Source of the DNA: Candidatus Riflebacteria bacterium HGW-Riflebacteria-1
GTDB taxonomy: Bacteria > Muiribacteriota > Ozemobacteria > Ozemobacterales > Ozemobacteraceae
DNA: 64,000 nt
NCBI GenBank assembly: GCA_002839445.1
Contig: PGYB01000002.1
Span: 248,001 to 312,000, forward strand
Reading direction: 5' to 3'
Of the stretch, positions 8,331 to 17,892 are shown piece by piece. The notes beneath the pieces were generated by a model. That model was given only the letters and a program-made list of their open reading frames with translations, ran no database searches and was not told the DNA's origin. Numbering within the stretch: the first letter of the stretch is position 1; the number at the start of each line of letters is the position of its first letter. Both the position numbers and the translations under genes were made by a program.

Positions 8331-9373
8331 AGCCTGAAGTATTTGATTACTTTGAACGGGCACTTGAGATTGGCGCCAGCGACCTTATTCTCAAACCAGG
8401 AGCTCCACCGGCGTTTCGGGTTAACCGTCATCTGATTATCTCAGAAGATGAGGCGCTCGCCGCGCAACAGATGTATGACCTCTTTCTGCCGATAGTTGAC
8501 GCCAAACAGCAGGAAGACCTGCGCAGTAAATTTTATGTAAACTCGATTTTCTCATATCGTGGCAGCCGGGCACGAATTAGGTACTACATCTTTCAGCAGC
8601 GAGAAGGCCTCGCCGGGTCATTTCGCTTTATTCCGCCAAAGGTGCCAAGCATTAAAAGTCTGCGCCTGCCTGAGGCTCTGATCAATGTAGCGGCCAAGCC
8701 CCGCGGTCTTTTTCTGATTACCGGCCCGTCATGTTCTGGCAAGAGCATGACCATCGCTGCGATGGCAGATGCGATCAACAAGCGCTTTGCCCGCCATATC
8801 ATCACCATGGAGAGTCCGATAGAGGTTATTTACACGCCTAACCAGTCGGTTTTTACCCAGGTTGAGATTGGCAAGGTCATCAATACTTATTACGATGCGC
8901 TTATTAACGCGCTGCGCGAAGACCCCGATGTCATGATCATCGGTGAACTCAAAGAGCGTGCGATTATTGAGCAGGCACTTATGGCAGCTGAAACCGGGCA
9001 TCTCGTGCTGTCTTCGCTGCCGACCATGGGCTCGGCTCAGACGATCGAGCATATTATCAGCATGTACCCGCCCGGCAAGCAGGAAGAAGCGCGATCGCAG
9101 CTCAGCCTCAGTCTGATCGGCATATTTTCGCAAATGCTGGTGCCCAATATTGACCCGATGCAGCAGCCCAGTGTCGCCTATGAATTTATGCTGGTTAATT
9201 CTGCTATTCGCAATCTGATTCGCGATAAAAAATACAATCAGCTCAATACCGCGATGATCATGGCCAAGCGTGACGGTTGCGTAACCCTTAAAGACTCTCT
9301 GGAAAAGCTCATGAGAGAAGAAGGCGTCGACCAGGCTTATATTAAGAGCCTGCTGCAGGAGCTCGAAGAATGA
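8327..9373 (+). CDS. Second PilT/PilU-like ATPase, divergent
   Basis: A 348-residue paralogue of the preceding gene. It shares SDLILKPGAPP at the N-terminus, Walker A GPSCSGKS (about 133), ITMESPIEV (Asp box changed to a Glu-Ser pair) and DPDVMIIGELK with TGHLVLSSLPT. The second conserved His of the PilT His box (LHT) is Pro here. It lies between pilT and a HEAT-repeat gene, overlapping both by 4 bases. PilU-like proteins assist PilT in retraction under load. Whether this one hydrolyses ATP is uncertain given the changed boxes. Confidence 0.82.
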   Translation: MKPEVFDYFERALEIGASDLILKPGAPPAFRVNRHLIISEDEALAAQQMYDLFLPIVDAKQQEDLRSKFYVNSIFSYRGSRARIRYYIFQQREGLAGSFRFIPPKVPSIKSLRLPEALINVAAKPRGLFLITGPSCSGKSMTIAAMADAINKRFARHIITMESPIEVIYTPNQSVFTQVEIGKVINTYYDALINALREDPDVMIIGELKERAIIEQALMAAETGHLVLSSLPTMGSAQTIEHIISMYPPGKQEEARSQLSLSLIGIFSQMLVPNIDPMQQPSVAYEFMLVNSAIRNLIRDKKYNQLNTAMIMAKRDGCVTLKDSLEKLMREEGVDQAYIKSLLQELEE

Positions 9374-11754
9374 ATGAAGTAGCACAGAAGCGTATTAAAG
9401 AACTCAAGGAAAAGATCACCGCTGCCGTGGCCGGAAACCTCGGCGCCAGCTTTGCCGAAAACACCCGGGCCAGACTGACCCTGTTGCTGGCTGAAGCCGG
9501 TCTGCAGCATTCAGAGGGTATTGTTTTCAGCTATCTGCAAAACCATCCTGAGCAGGAAGAAGCTATCATAGCCGGCAGCAAGTTCGGCAGCGAAGAAATT
9601 GAAACGTTTTTACTCGATCTGCTTAAACAGCAGCGCTCCGCGCATCGTGATCTCATCGTCGAACAGCTTGGTATGAGGAAAAAGCCTGAGCTGGTTGGCA
9701 AACTTCAGCCTTATCTTGCCGATGCTGACCGTCACGTGCGCTTTCAAACCGCTAACGCGTTGTTTAATATCGGTGGCAAAGAAGCCGCCCTGGCTCTCTG
9801 CGAATATATTTCAGACCCCGATGAATGGATATCAATGACCATTCTGCGTCTGCTTTGCATTATGCGCGAGCTCGAGTCGATACCTATTCTCATCGAAAAA
9901 TACCATCAGGACGAAGATCTGCGGCGTAAAGCGCTGATGATTTCTTTTCTGGCCAGGTTTCGCAGTGTAACACTGCTGCCGATTTTTGACGAAGGCATTC
10001 AGGCCCGCGACGCCCGCCTGCGCGCCAATTCAATTGAGGCAATCGGCAATCTCAGCCTGACACCAGATGAAATAAAAGGCCGCGTCGAAGAACATCTGCA
10101 TGATCCCAACAACCGTATTCGTGCCAATGCTATTCTCGCTATCGCCAAGCTCGAACCTGAAAAAATCAAACCCGAAATTCAGGAGATGGTCGCCTCAAAT
10201 GATGTGCAGTTGCGAAGAAGCGCGGCCTTTATTCTGGGCATGATTCCGTCTGGTGAGTATCACGATCTTGGCGCCGCCCTGGTTGCCGACAAAAGCGAAG
10301 TGGTGCGCAAGCGCATGATTCAGTCGCTGCGTAACTTCTCTTCAGAATTTGTCTTTAACCAGCTCGATCTGGCGCTTTCTGACCAGAACAAGTGGATCCG
10401 CAAACATGCGATTGATATGGCAGCCCGCCTGTCCAAGTTTCCTCACAAAAAAATCCTTGGCCTGCTTAAAACCGAACGCGCTGCACCAAATCTTGAGGCC
10501 TGTCTCAACTTTTTTACCTTCCACCCCATTGAAGAGGCTCTGACTGCGATAAAACTGCATGTGAAAGACCGCCGCCTGCCGGTGGTTAAAGCTTTGCTGT
10601 CAGCTGTTGCTGCTATTGGCGGCGTTGAAGGAGTTAAATCCGTCGCGCCGAGACTTGAACAGCGCGACCCGCAGGTTATTCGGGCCCTGTCCGAAATACT
10701 TATCAAGGCCGGCGAACGCAAGATTCTCGAAGACCTGGTCGAACGGTTCGCGCAGCTCAAACATGAAAACCAGGTCGAGGCTCTGATTCCGTCTTTGACC
10801 AGCTCGTTAAAAATTATCGAGCAGGGCGACAGCATGCCGGAGCCTCTGTTAAAGAGTTTTGAGAAGATCGAAGTATCTGAACGCCCGTTGGCACCTGCTC
10901 GGCCACCTGTGCCGGTTGCTGAACCGTCAGAGAGCGAAGATGCTCTTCCGCCAGCAGTCGATGAGGTTTTGAAAGAGTCACGCGAAGAAGCGAGCGATTA
11001 TGAAGAATCCGACGAAATTGATCTTGATCTCGACCTCGGTTCTGGTGCCGCCGGCGATGCTGAAATGCCCGGTCTGCTAAGCCTCGGTGATCTTGGTGGC
11101 GGCCAGCCAACCGAAGAAAAACCAGTTAGAAAACCAGTTAAAAAGCCGGTAAGCGAAAAACCAAAAGTATCGCCGCATTATCGCGCCGGTCTCAAGGCCT
11201 ATAACGTTGGCAAGTATAAAAAGGCACTCGTCGAATTCGGCAGACTGCTTGAAACTGAACAGAAGCCACCGAACAACGTGTATCTATATATGGGTCTCAT
11301 GCAGTGCGAACAGGAAAACTATGAGCAGGCACGCGATTACCTGCAGACCTTCCTCGGCAAAGAACCAGATCATAGCCGGGCTAACTTTGTTCTTGGCAAG
11401 GTTTACCGGCAACTGAAGCTGTGGAACGGGCTTATTGAGGTCTATGAAAGATTTATTGGCGGCGAGCTCGAAGCCTCGCCGAAAATGAAGACAAAAATCT
11501 ATCATGATCTTGGCATTGCCTGTGTGCTGGTTGCAAGATATGAACGTGGCGCCCAGCTTCTTGACAGTCTGTTGAAACTACAACCTGACGACGCTGAAAT
11601 CGGCTATTATCTTGCTTTGTCACATTTCCACATGAACAAGATAAGTTCTGCCGGCCAGATTTTGCATCAGGCCAGCAAGACGGCAACCGGCAACAAGAGA
11701 ATCAGCAAGCTTATTGAGGCGCTCGCGATAAAAGTCAGAAGCGGCGGTATCTGA
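9370..11754 (+). CDS. HEAT-repeat and TPR scaffold protein
   Basis: A 794-residue cytoplasmic protein without signal or TM segment. About residues 90-480 are helical HEAT/PBS-type repeats (recurring patterns such as VRFQTANALFNIGG and IRANAILAIAKL). Residues 500-600 form an acidic, Pro/Lys-rich linker (EIDLDLDLGSG, then KPVRKPVKKPV). About 600-790 are TPRs (YLYMGLMQCEQENYEQARDYL). It overlaps the PilU-like gene by 4 bases. Such solenoids bind proteins, so a scaffold or regulator of the two ATPases is the natural guess from synteny. No homologue of known function is recognised. Confidence 0.75.
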   Translation: MNEVAQKRIKELKEKITAAVAGNLGASFAENTRARLTLLLAEAGLQHSEGIVFSYLQNHPEQEEAIIAGSKFGSEEIETFLLDLLKQQRSAHRDLIVEQLGMRKKPELVGKLQPYLADADRHVRFQTANALFNIGGKEAALALCEYISDPDEWISMTILRLLCIMRELESIPILIEKYHQDEDLRRKALMISFLARFRSVTLLPIFDEGIQARDARLRANSIEAIGNLSLTPDEIKGRVEEHLHDPNNRIRANAILAIAKLEPEKIKPEIQEMVASNDVQLRRSAAFILGMIPSGEYHDLGAALVADKSEVVRKRMIQSLRNFSSEFVFNQLDLALSDQNKWIRKHAIDMAARLSKFPHKKILGLLKTERAAPNLEACLNFFTFHPIEEALTAIKLHVKDRRLPVVKALLSAVAAIGGVEGVKSVAPRLEQRDPQVIRALSEILIKAGERKILEDLVERFAQLKHENQVEALIPSLTSSLKIIEQGDSMPEPLLKSFEKIEVSERPLAPARPPVPVAEPSESEDALPPAVDEVLKESREEASDYEESDEIDLDLDLGSGAAGDAEMPGLLSLGDLGGGQPTEEKPVRKPVKKPVSEKPKVSPHYRAGLKAYNVGKYKKALVEFGRLLETEQKPPNNVYLYMGLMQCEQENYEQARDYLQTFLGKEPDHSRANFVLGKVYRQLKLWNGLIEVYERFIGGELEASPKMKTKIYHDLGIACVLVARYERGAQLLDSLLKLQPDDAEIGYYLALSHFHMNKISSAGQILHQASKTATGNKRISKLIEALAIKVRSGGI

Positions 11755-11777
11755 GCAGAAGCAGATCGTAAAAGCAG

Positions 11778-11816
11778 CAGCGCCATTCTCAACGAGAGTC
11801 TGGTGCTGTTTTTTTT
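11778..11816 (+). terminator. Intrinsic terminator after HEAT/TPR gene
   Basis: CAGCGCCA (11778-11785) pairs with TGGTGCTG (11801-11808), with one G-T pair, and is followed by eight T. The loop itself can pair (CTCAACGAG). It separates the ATPase/HEAT-TPR unit from the next HEAT gene. Confidence 0.8.
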
Positions 11817-11870
11817 GTGCCAATATTGTGTTAAACTATCTCATCTAAAAAATCGGGAAGTTGTTAGAAC

Positions 11871-13379
11871 ATGGATATAAAGATAAAAAGACTCGTTAAA
11901 GACCTGTCCAACTCAGACGATGACCTGCGCGCTTTATCGGCCATGACTTTGATGAAACTTGATTTTCCCGACCGGGCAACGCGCGAAGAAGTTCTTGAGA
12001 GCCTCATTAGCGCCACCGGTGACCGCAACATTTCGGTACGTTTTTTTGTCCGCAAGGCAATAGACAAGATCAGAAAAGCCGAAAAGCTCCTTCGCGCTGA
12101 ACAAGAGCCCGCTACTGGTGAGAAAATCGCAGAAGGACTGATTTCGACAGATTACGAAGACCGCCTCGCCGCGGTTATGGAGATAAAAACCGGAAATCTT
12201 GCGCAATACAAAGATCAGCTGATAGCAATGCTCGAAACTGAAGAGCATGCCTTTGTCAGGGCATCCCTGATCAGTAGTCTCCGGCTGTTTATCGACAAAC
12301 AGCAGGCTGGCGTTCTCAGCCGCTTTCTTAACGACGCCGACAATCGCGTGCGCTCAAACACAATAGAAGCGCTTGAAGAGCTTGGCGTCGAAGAGTCAAT
12401 ACCTGCTTTGTTCTCAGCCCTTTCTGACCCCGACAATCGCATTCGCGCCGCGGCCGCCAAGGCTCTGCAGGCATTTGGCGAAGAAAAGGTCTTTGCCGAG
12501 CTTAAAAAAATGCTGGAATCACCTGAAGAGTGGATGAAAGGCAGCGCTATCTACGCTTTGTCGCATATTCAGGCTGGCGAAGCAATTGAGCTGCTGATCG
12601 AAGCTGCCAGAATTTCAACGCATGCTGAGACTCGCATAAAGGCAATTGTCGCCCTGGCTAACTATCATGACGCAACCTCCTGGGGCTTTTTAAAGGGCAT
12701 GGGCAAAAATGGCGAGGGCGTATTCAAGGAAACCGCCAACCGGGCCCTGAAGCTGATGGAAGAAAAATTCGGGCCGGAAGCACCATCTGAAACCATGGTG
12801 TCTGCCCCCAAAGACGAAAAGCTGACTCCGCCAGCCGCCGAACACAAGGGGGCTGACGAAGGCGCAATGGAAGACATCGCCAGCGCGGTGAGCAAATTTT
12901 TCCGTCAGGGAAAAGAAGAAGCAGTCGGTTTGTCGAACAAGGCATCACTAAGCTTTTCGGTAACCGATCTGCGTAAAGAAATTGATGAGCTCTTCAAAGA
13001 GGCCGGCCGCACAGTTTTCGACTTTTACCAGGCCGGCGAACTGACTTTGCCAGATCTTCTTACGGTAGGGCACGAAATTCTGCGCATGAATTTCTTTATG
13101 CAAAAATATGCCGAAGAAGAAGAAAAGGCTGCAGAAAAAAAGCCGCAGGGCTTTTTTGAGCAGCTTAAAGGCCTGTTTTCAAAGTCTCCCGAACAGAAAA
13201 AGTCTGCATCGCAGGGCGAGCGTTTCAGCAAGCGCCGCGACGAACTGTTTTTAAAGCTTGGCCAGATGTCGCTCAAAAAATATGGCTCTGGTGAATTTCA
13301 GCCAAAACAGCTTGAACCCTACTACGCCAGCCTGCAGAAGCTCCAGAAAAAAGTAGACAGCGAGCAGAAAAAAACATGA
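11871..13379 (+). CDS. HEAT-repeat protein, soluble
   Basis: A 502-residue protein. Residues 1-300 are HEAT repeats (DDLRALSAMTLMKLDF, RVRSNTIEALEELG, RIRAAAAKALQAFG). Residues 315-360 are a low-complexity linker, and 365-500 form a basic helical domain (LSFSVTDLRKEIDELFKEAGRTVFDF) with long Lys/Glu runs. No catalytic motif is seen. It follows a terminator, so it probably has its own promoter, and it overlaps apt by 4 bases if the longer apt start is used. It is likely a paralogue of the HEAT region of the gene before. Function unknown; protein binding is the reasonable assumption. Confidence 0.72.
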   Translation: MDIKIKRLVKDLSNSDDDLRALSAMTLMKLDFPDRATREEVLESLISATGDRNISVRFFVRKAIDKIRKAEKLLRAEQEPATGEKIAEGLISTDYEDRLAAVMEIKTGNLAQYKDQLIAMLETEEHAFVRASLISSLRLFIDKQQAGVLSRFLNDADNRVRSNTIEALEELGVEESIPALFSALSDPDNRIRAAAAKALQAFGEEKVFAELKKMLESPEEWMKGSAIYALSHIQAGEAIELLIEAARISTHAETRIKAIVALANYHDATSWGFLKGMGKNGEGVFKETANRALKLMEEKFGPEAPSETMVSAPKDEKLTPPAAEHKGADEGAMEDIASAVSKFFRQGKEEAVGLSNKASLSFSVTDLRKEIDELFKEAGRTVFDFYQAGELTLPDLLTVGHEILRMNFFMQKYAEEEEKAAEKKPQGFFEQLKGLFSKSPEQKKSASQGERFSKRRDELFLKLGQMSLKKYGSGEFQPKQLEPYYASLQKLQKKVDSEQKKT

Positions 13380-13393
13380 CAAAGCGAGGAATT

Positions 13394-13906
13394 ATGGACC
13401 TTAAGAGTTACATCAGAGATGTTCCCGATTTTCCCAAGCCCGGCATTATTTTTAAGGATATTACCCCGCTGCTCGGCGATCCACAGGCGTTTTCGGCAAT
13501 GATTGATGCCTTTGCCGAGAGATACGTGAACTCAGGCATTACTCGTGTCTGCGGCATCGAGTCGCGCGGATTCATTATTGGCGCGGCTCTGGCGCTGCGC
13601 ATGAATGTTGGTTTTGTGCCTATCCGCAAAGCGGGCAAGCTTCCATACAAGAAAATCCGTCGCGAATACAGCCTTGAATACGGTACAGACGCGATAGAAA
13701 TTCATGCCGATTCAGTCGCGCGCGGCGAAAAGGTTCTGCTGGTCGATGATCTCGTCGCCACCGGTGGCACTGCCGAAGCGGCCGTGGCGCTGCTGCAGGA
13801 TGTCGGTGCCGAAATCGTCGGTATCGCTTTTGCCGTAGAGCTTGAGTTTTTGCAGGGCTACAAAAAGTTTGACCCGAGCAAATATTTTGCTCTTCTTAAA
13901 TACTGA
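13394..13906 (+). CDS. apt: Adenine phosphoribosyltransferase
   Basis: A 170-residue enzyme converting adenine and PRPP to AMP (purine salvage, cytosol). The family opening DVPDFPKPGIIFKDITPLL is present. The PRPP loop is VLLVDDLVATGGTA and the substrate region includes GIESRGFIIGAALA. This ATG is preferred over an in-frame one 18 bases upstream because GAGGA sits 5 bases before it. It overlaps the next gene by one base (TGATG). Nothing unusual in length. Confidence 0.96.
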   Translation: MDLKSYIRDVPDFPKPGIIFKDITPLLGDPQAFSAMIDAFAERYVNSGITRVCGIESRGFIIGAALALRMNVGFVPIRKAGKLPYKKIRREYSLEYGTDAIEIHADSVARGEKVLLVDDLVATGGTAEAAVALLQDVGAEIVGIAFAVELEFLQGYKKFDPSKYFALLKY

Positions 13907-14625
13907 TGTCTGTCGATGCTGCTGCGGTCTGGGCGATAATTCCGGCCCGTGGCGGATCTAAGCGACTGAAGCACAAAAATGTTCTGCCGCTTGCCGGTCA
14001 GTCGCTGATCGCCAGGGCAGTGACCACCGCGCTTGCCAGCAAAGCTTTCGCGCGGGTAATCGTGTCGACCGACGACGATGCCATCGCGCGCGAAGCCCGT
14101 ATGGCAGGCGGCGAAGTGCCATTTTTGCGCCCGGCTGAGCTGGCTGGTGATACCGCATCTTCTGTCGATGTTATGCTGCACGCTGTCGAAACGCTGGCGC
14201 AGGCAGGCGAACCCCCGGCGACGGTTTGCCTGATCCAGGCCACTTCGCCTCTGCTGAGTTGCACGCATATTCGAGAAGCCGTGCAATTGTTCGACAGCGG
14301 TGGCTTTGTCAGCCTTTCTTCTATGAAAGCGGTAACCCAGTATCCAGAATGGATGTTCAGAATTGACAGCAAAACCGGGCATGCTCACCCTGAGTCGCCA
14401 GGTGGCATAGTCGCTCCTTCTGGCGATTTGCCGCGGCGATATATCGAGAATGGCGCTATTTACCTGGTTCGTCGCACGTGGCTGCTTGAAGAGAAGAGTC
14501 TCTACAATTTTTCGCAGCATGGCTGTTACATAATGCCTGAAGCCGATTCGGTAGATATCGACACGGCCGAAGACTTTGCGCGGGCGCAGTATGAAATTGA
14601 ACACCGCCGCCAGCCGCCAGTTTAG
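13906..14625 (+). CDS. Acylneuraminate cytidylyltransferase-like (NeuA family)
   Basis: A 239-residue nucleotidyltransferase. The signature IPARGGSKRLKHKNV near residue 12 is that of CMP-sialic/legionaminic/pseudaminic acid synthases. LIQATSPLL and the C-terminal DSVDIDTAEDFARA also fit. It would activate a nonulosonic acid with CTP for glycan or protein glycosylation. No other nonulosonic acid gene is in the window, so the exact sugar is unknown. The stop of apt overlaps its start, so they are translationally coupled even though the pathways are unrelated. Confidence 0.85.
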   Translation: MSVDAAAVWAIIPARGGSKRLKHKNVLPLAGQSLIARAVTTALASKAFARVIVSTDDDAIAREARMAGGEVPFLRPAELAGDTASSVDVMLHAVETLAQAGEPPATVCLIQATSPLLSCTHIREAVQLFDSGGFVSLSSMKAVTQYPEWMFRIDSKTGHAHPESPGGIVAPSGDLPRRYIENGAIYLVRRTWLLEEKSLYNFSQHGCYIMPEADSVDIDTAEDFARAQYEIEHRRQPPV

Positions 14626-14673
14626 GCGGGCAAGATTGTTTGGCGAAAAGCACTGGACCCGGACCCGAAAATA

Positions 14674-16770
14674 TCAGGATGACTCTTTTTCTGGATTCTC
14701 GACGCTTCGATTCATGATCTGGTTGTAGAGAGAAGCCCTGTTTCTGCCATGGTTTTTTGAATAATACAGGGCGAAATCGGCACGCTGCACAAGCTCCGTT
14801 TTTGAACAGGCCTGGTCGGGGTAACAGGCGACTCCGAGCGAGACCGTGATCGGCACGTTTTTGCCGTCGATTCTGAAATCATAGCTCTCAATCGCGCTGC
14901 GTATGCGCTCTGCCGGGGTCAGCGAGCCTTCGCCGTTCTTTTCGGGACAGATTACGACAAATTCTTCACCGCCATAACGTGCCGCAATATCGATTTCGCG
15001 AACATTCTTTTCGATGAGCCTGGCCACGGTTTTTAAGACTCTGTCACCTTCAGGGTGCCCGTAGGTGTCGTTAAAGTTTTTAAAGTGATCGACATCGAGA
15101 ATAATCAGCGAGACAAAGTTCTCGTAGCGGTCAGCACGTTGCAGTTCTTCGTCGAGACGCTGCTGAAAATAGCGGTGATTGTAAAGACGGGTCATTTCGT
15201 CGGTTACCGCGTAGCGATACAGTCGCGCGTTATCAATAGCGATTGCTGCCTGGTTTGCCAGGTTGACAAAGAGTTCGAAGTCTTTGTCAGAAAAGCTGTC
15301 AGGCTCAGATCGCGAAACATTGAGCGTGCCGAGTAACTTGTCTTTGGCCATCAGCGGCACGCACATCAGTGTGCCTGCCTTTATCTGCACTCTTTTTATG
15401 TTTTGAAATTCGCTGTCGGTCTGTGTGTTGCGCACGAACAGGGGTTGGCAGGTTTTTACCACCCAGCCGGCAACTGATTCGCCGATTTCGAGTCTGGTAT
15501 CGCGTGCGACTTCTTCGCTCAGACCGATTGCAACACCTATGGTGAGAATTTTTTCTGAATCATCAAGCAGCATCAGCGAGCCTTTTTCGGCGCGAATAAC
15601 CTTGACGACAATTTCAAGAATCATGTTCTGCAGCTTGCGAAAATCAAGTACCGACGAAATCGCTTTGCCTACCTCATAGAGCGTTGACAGTTGCATGATG
15701 CGGTAATCAAGATCTGCGCGGGTTTCTCGCAGGTTGATGCGCATTTCGTCGAAAGTATTGGTGAGGTCGCCAATTTCGTCATTGCTCAGTGGCTTGATCT
15801 CATGGTTAAAATTGCCGCTGCTGATGTGGCGGGCACCTTTGATCAGATTGGCCAGCGGTGCGGTAAACCCTTTGGCGAGCAGAACAGCCAGAATGATCGA
15901 GATTATGGCAGTCAGGCCCAGTATCCTGGTAATGCGTTCCCTGAAACGAAATGCTGCGTAAAACGCCTGTTTTTCAGGAATCTGCAAAACAATTGTCCAG
16001 TTCGGTGCCTGGTAAAAATCAAATTTTTTCAGTGAAACAGCGGTTATCAGATAGGGTTCGCCATCAATGGTTTTCATCTTGGTCAAGTCGCTGTCGATGG
16101 CTTCGGCGGCGGTAATGCCAAGAGTTTGTACATCGGGAGATGACCTCGCAATCACTGTGCCAGCTTCATCGAGCACCAGGCACTGTGACCTCGAATTGCG
16201 CAGAGCCGTGCGTAGCAGGTCGCGAATACTTGACAGGTTGACTTCGCTGATCAGTACGCCGCTGATGTTGTGAAGCTGGGTAGACTTGATAACTGACTCC
16301 AGCGTCATATACAGAGTGCCATCTTCAGAAGTAAAGACTTCAGAAAGCGAGCCCTGGTAGCTGCGCTGGATCGCCTTTGAATACAGCCAGTCGGTTGGCA
16401 GCCTGGTGTTGACATCTGAACTTGCAACTATTTTGCGGTTGCTGTCGATCAGATACATCAGCTTAAAAAAGGCAAACTGATTCATCAGGGCATTGAAGAA
16501 ATCTTCTATTACCGGTTTATTCGCGGTTTTAATCGCATCAAGTGTGCCGATGGCGCTGAGCAGGCGGCGGGTAAACTCAAGGTTTTCGTAAATGCCGTAT
16601 GCGAGTGTGTTAGAAAGTTCGAGGTGGCTGGCGGTAACTTCTTCGGTGATGATTCGCTTCTGGTAATCGTAGGCCTGATGACCGAGAAACGTCAGCGGTA
16701 ACAGCGATATAAGCAGAATAATCAAGGTAAGCCTGGCTCTGATGCCAGGTTTAATTATTCGATTAATCAT
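14674..16770 (-). CDS. Membrane diguanylate cyclase (dCACHE-HAMP-GAF-GGDEF)
   Basis: A 698-residue sensor enzyme. TM1 is about 14-32, an extracytoplasmic dCACHE-like domain about 35-280, TM2 about 283-305, HAMP about 306-358, GAF about 370-525 and GGDEF about 530-690. The active loop reads RYGGEEF. REID ends exactly five residues before GGEEF, an RxxD inhibitory site, so product feedback is likely. It would make cyclic-di-GMP from two GTP in response to an external ligand. It overlaps the start of its upstream neighbour's reading frame end by 8 bases. Cyclic-di-GMP could reach the MshEN domain of the PilB-like protein at the left edge. Confidence 0.92.
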   Translation of the reverse strand: MINRIIKPGIRARLTLIILLISLLPLTFLGHQAYDYQKRIITEEVTASHLELSNTLAYGIYENLEFTRRLLSAIGTLDAIKTANKPVIEDFFNALMNQFAFFKLMYLIDSNRKIVASSDVNTRLPTDWLYSKAIQRSYQGSLSEVFTSEDGTLYMTLESVIKSTQLHNISGVLISEVNLSSIRDLLRTALRNSRSQCLVLDEAGTVIARSSPDVQTLGITAAEAIDSDLTKMKTIDGEPYLITAVSLKKFDFYQAPNWTIVLQIPEKQAFYAAFRFRERITRILGLTAIISIILAVLLAKGFTAPLANLIKGARHISSGNFNHEIKPLSNDEIGDLTNTFDEMRINLRETRADLDYRIMQLSTLYEVGKAISSVLDFRKLQNMILEIVVKVIRAEKGSLMLLDDSEKILTIGVAIGLSEEVARDTRLEIGESVAGWVVKTCQPLFVRNTQTDSEFQNIKRVQIKAGTLMCVPLMAKDKLLGTLNVSRSEPDSFSDKDFELFVNLANQAAIAIDNARLYRYAVTDEMTRLYNHRYFQQRLDEELQRADRYENFVSLIILDVDHFKNFNDTYGHPEGDRVLKTVARLIEKNVREIDIAARYGGEEFVVICPEKNGEGSLTPAERIRSAIESYDFRIDGKNVPITVSLGVACYPDQACSKTELVQRADFALYYSKNHGRNRASLYNQIMNRSVENPEKESS

Positions 16771-17773
16771 CGCCGTCGCAACTGCCAGTCAGCTTGATTT
16801 TGATGCTGCGAATATTCTCGTCGATAAGCGGGTAGTCCCTGTCGATCTTTTTTAGCTGCTCGTAGTATTCAAGAGCTTTTGCCAGTTCACCCATTCCGAG
16901 AAAGATATTGCCAAGGTTGAACAGGGCATCTATACAATCGGGACTGTCAACGAGAACTCGCATGAATACAGCAATTGCATCGGAGTTACGCGACAGCCCG
17001 CACATTGCCTGGCCTTGAATCAGTCTACCCTGAAGATCTTCGGGGTTCGCGGCAAGATACTGTTCAGACAAGTCGAGGGCTTTGTCAAAGTGTTCTTCGA
17101 TAAGAGCGATAAGGGCATTGCTGAGCATTGTGTCGCCAGCCTCTGAAAGGTTGCCTGAGATGCGGTTGCTGTCTGACTCAAGTTTTTTTAGAAATTCTTG
17201 CTCTTCACACTTGATTATTTCTGACTCAACGACCTCTACGTAGGTGCTGTCAAGCTCACGTAGCTTTTTTAAGTGGTACTTCGCCTTGACAAAATCACCC
17301 TCATCGCGAAAAATGACGCCGAGGTTCTGATGCGCCTGAACGTGCTCATGGTCGATTTCGATGACCTTTTGATAGAACGGTATCGCCTGCTTGCTTTTGC
17401 CCAGGTGCGACAGTGCTACCGCTATGTTGAAAATAGCGTCAGTGTCGCGGGGTTTAGCATGAATCACTGCTTCCCATTCCTGGATAGCCTGCACCACCTT
17501 GTTGAGTTTCATGTAAATCAGGCCAAGGTTGTAATGGGAAAAAGTGTGGTCGGGCGCTACTTTAACCGCGGCCTGGTAAGCCTCAATAGCCTGTGCTATG
17601 TCGTTCATGCGATGCAAAAACACGCCCTTTGTCGAATAAAAATCAGGGTTGTTCGGCGAATTCTTTATCGCCTTGTCAATCTGCTGCAGCGCTTTGTCGT
17701 ACTGCCCCTGTTCAAAAAAATCAAGGGCCGATTCATAGTGTCTCTGCGCGTATGTGTTGTTTAAACTTGCCAT
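16763..17773 (-). CDS. TPR-repeat protein
   Basis: A 336-residue soluble protein made of about eight tetratricopeptide repeats (YESALDFFEQGQYDKAL, HYNLGLIYMKLNKVVQAI and similar), with a more variable central part (about 175-215). No enzyme motif. First gene of a two-gene unit with the diguanylate cyclase, overlapping it by 8 bases. It has a strong promoter just upstream. Probably a protein-protein adaptor; partner unknown. Confidence 0.85.
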   Translation of the reverse strand: MASLNNTYAQRHYESALDFFEQGQYDKALQQIDKAIKNSPNNPDFYSTKGVFLHRMNDIAQAIEAYQAAVKVAPDHTFSHYNLGLIYMKLNKVVQAIQEWEAVIHAKPRDTDAIFNIAVALSHLGKSKQAIPFYQKVIEIDHEHVQAHQNLGVIFRDEGDFVKAKYHLKKLRELDSTYVEVVESEIIKCEEQEFLKKLESDSNRISGNLSEAGDTMLSNALIALIEEHFDKALDLSEQYLAANPEDLQGRLIQGQAMCGLSRNSDAIAVFMRVLVDSPDCIDALFNLGNIFLGMGELAKALEYYEQLKKIDRDYPLIDENIRSIKIKLTGSCDGDD

Positions 17774-17798
17774 TTAGTCTGTTCCTGATTGTTTCAGC

Positions 17799-17827
17799 AT
17801 TATAGCCGATTTGCCACAACTTATCAA
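17799..17827 (-). promoter_or_regulatory. Sigma-70 promoter of TPR/diguanylate cyclase unit
   Basis: Minus strand TTGATA, 17 bases, TATAAT. The predicted start of transcription is about 20 bases before the TPR protein ATG at 17773. Confidence 0.7.
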
Positions 17828-17853
17828 ATACCTGCTGACATACATTTTTTTTA

Positions 17854-17882
17854 TTGAAAAGGCGCAGGTTCGCGTCTATAAT
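17854..17882 (+). promoter_or_regulatory. Sigma-70 promoter very close to a start codon
   Basis: TTGAAA (17854-17859), 17 bases, TATAAT (17877-17882). Transcription should start near 17889, only about four bases before the ATG at 17893, so the message would be nearly leaderless. Confidence 0.65.
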
Positions 17883-17892
17883 CAACCTCATC

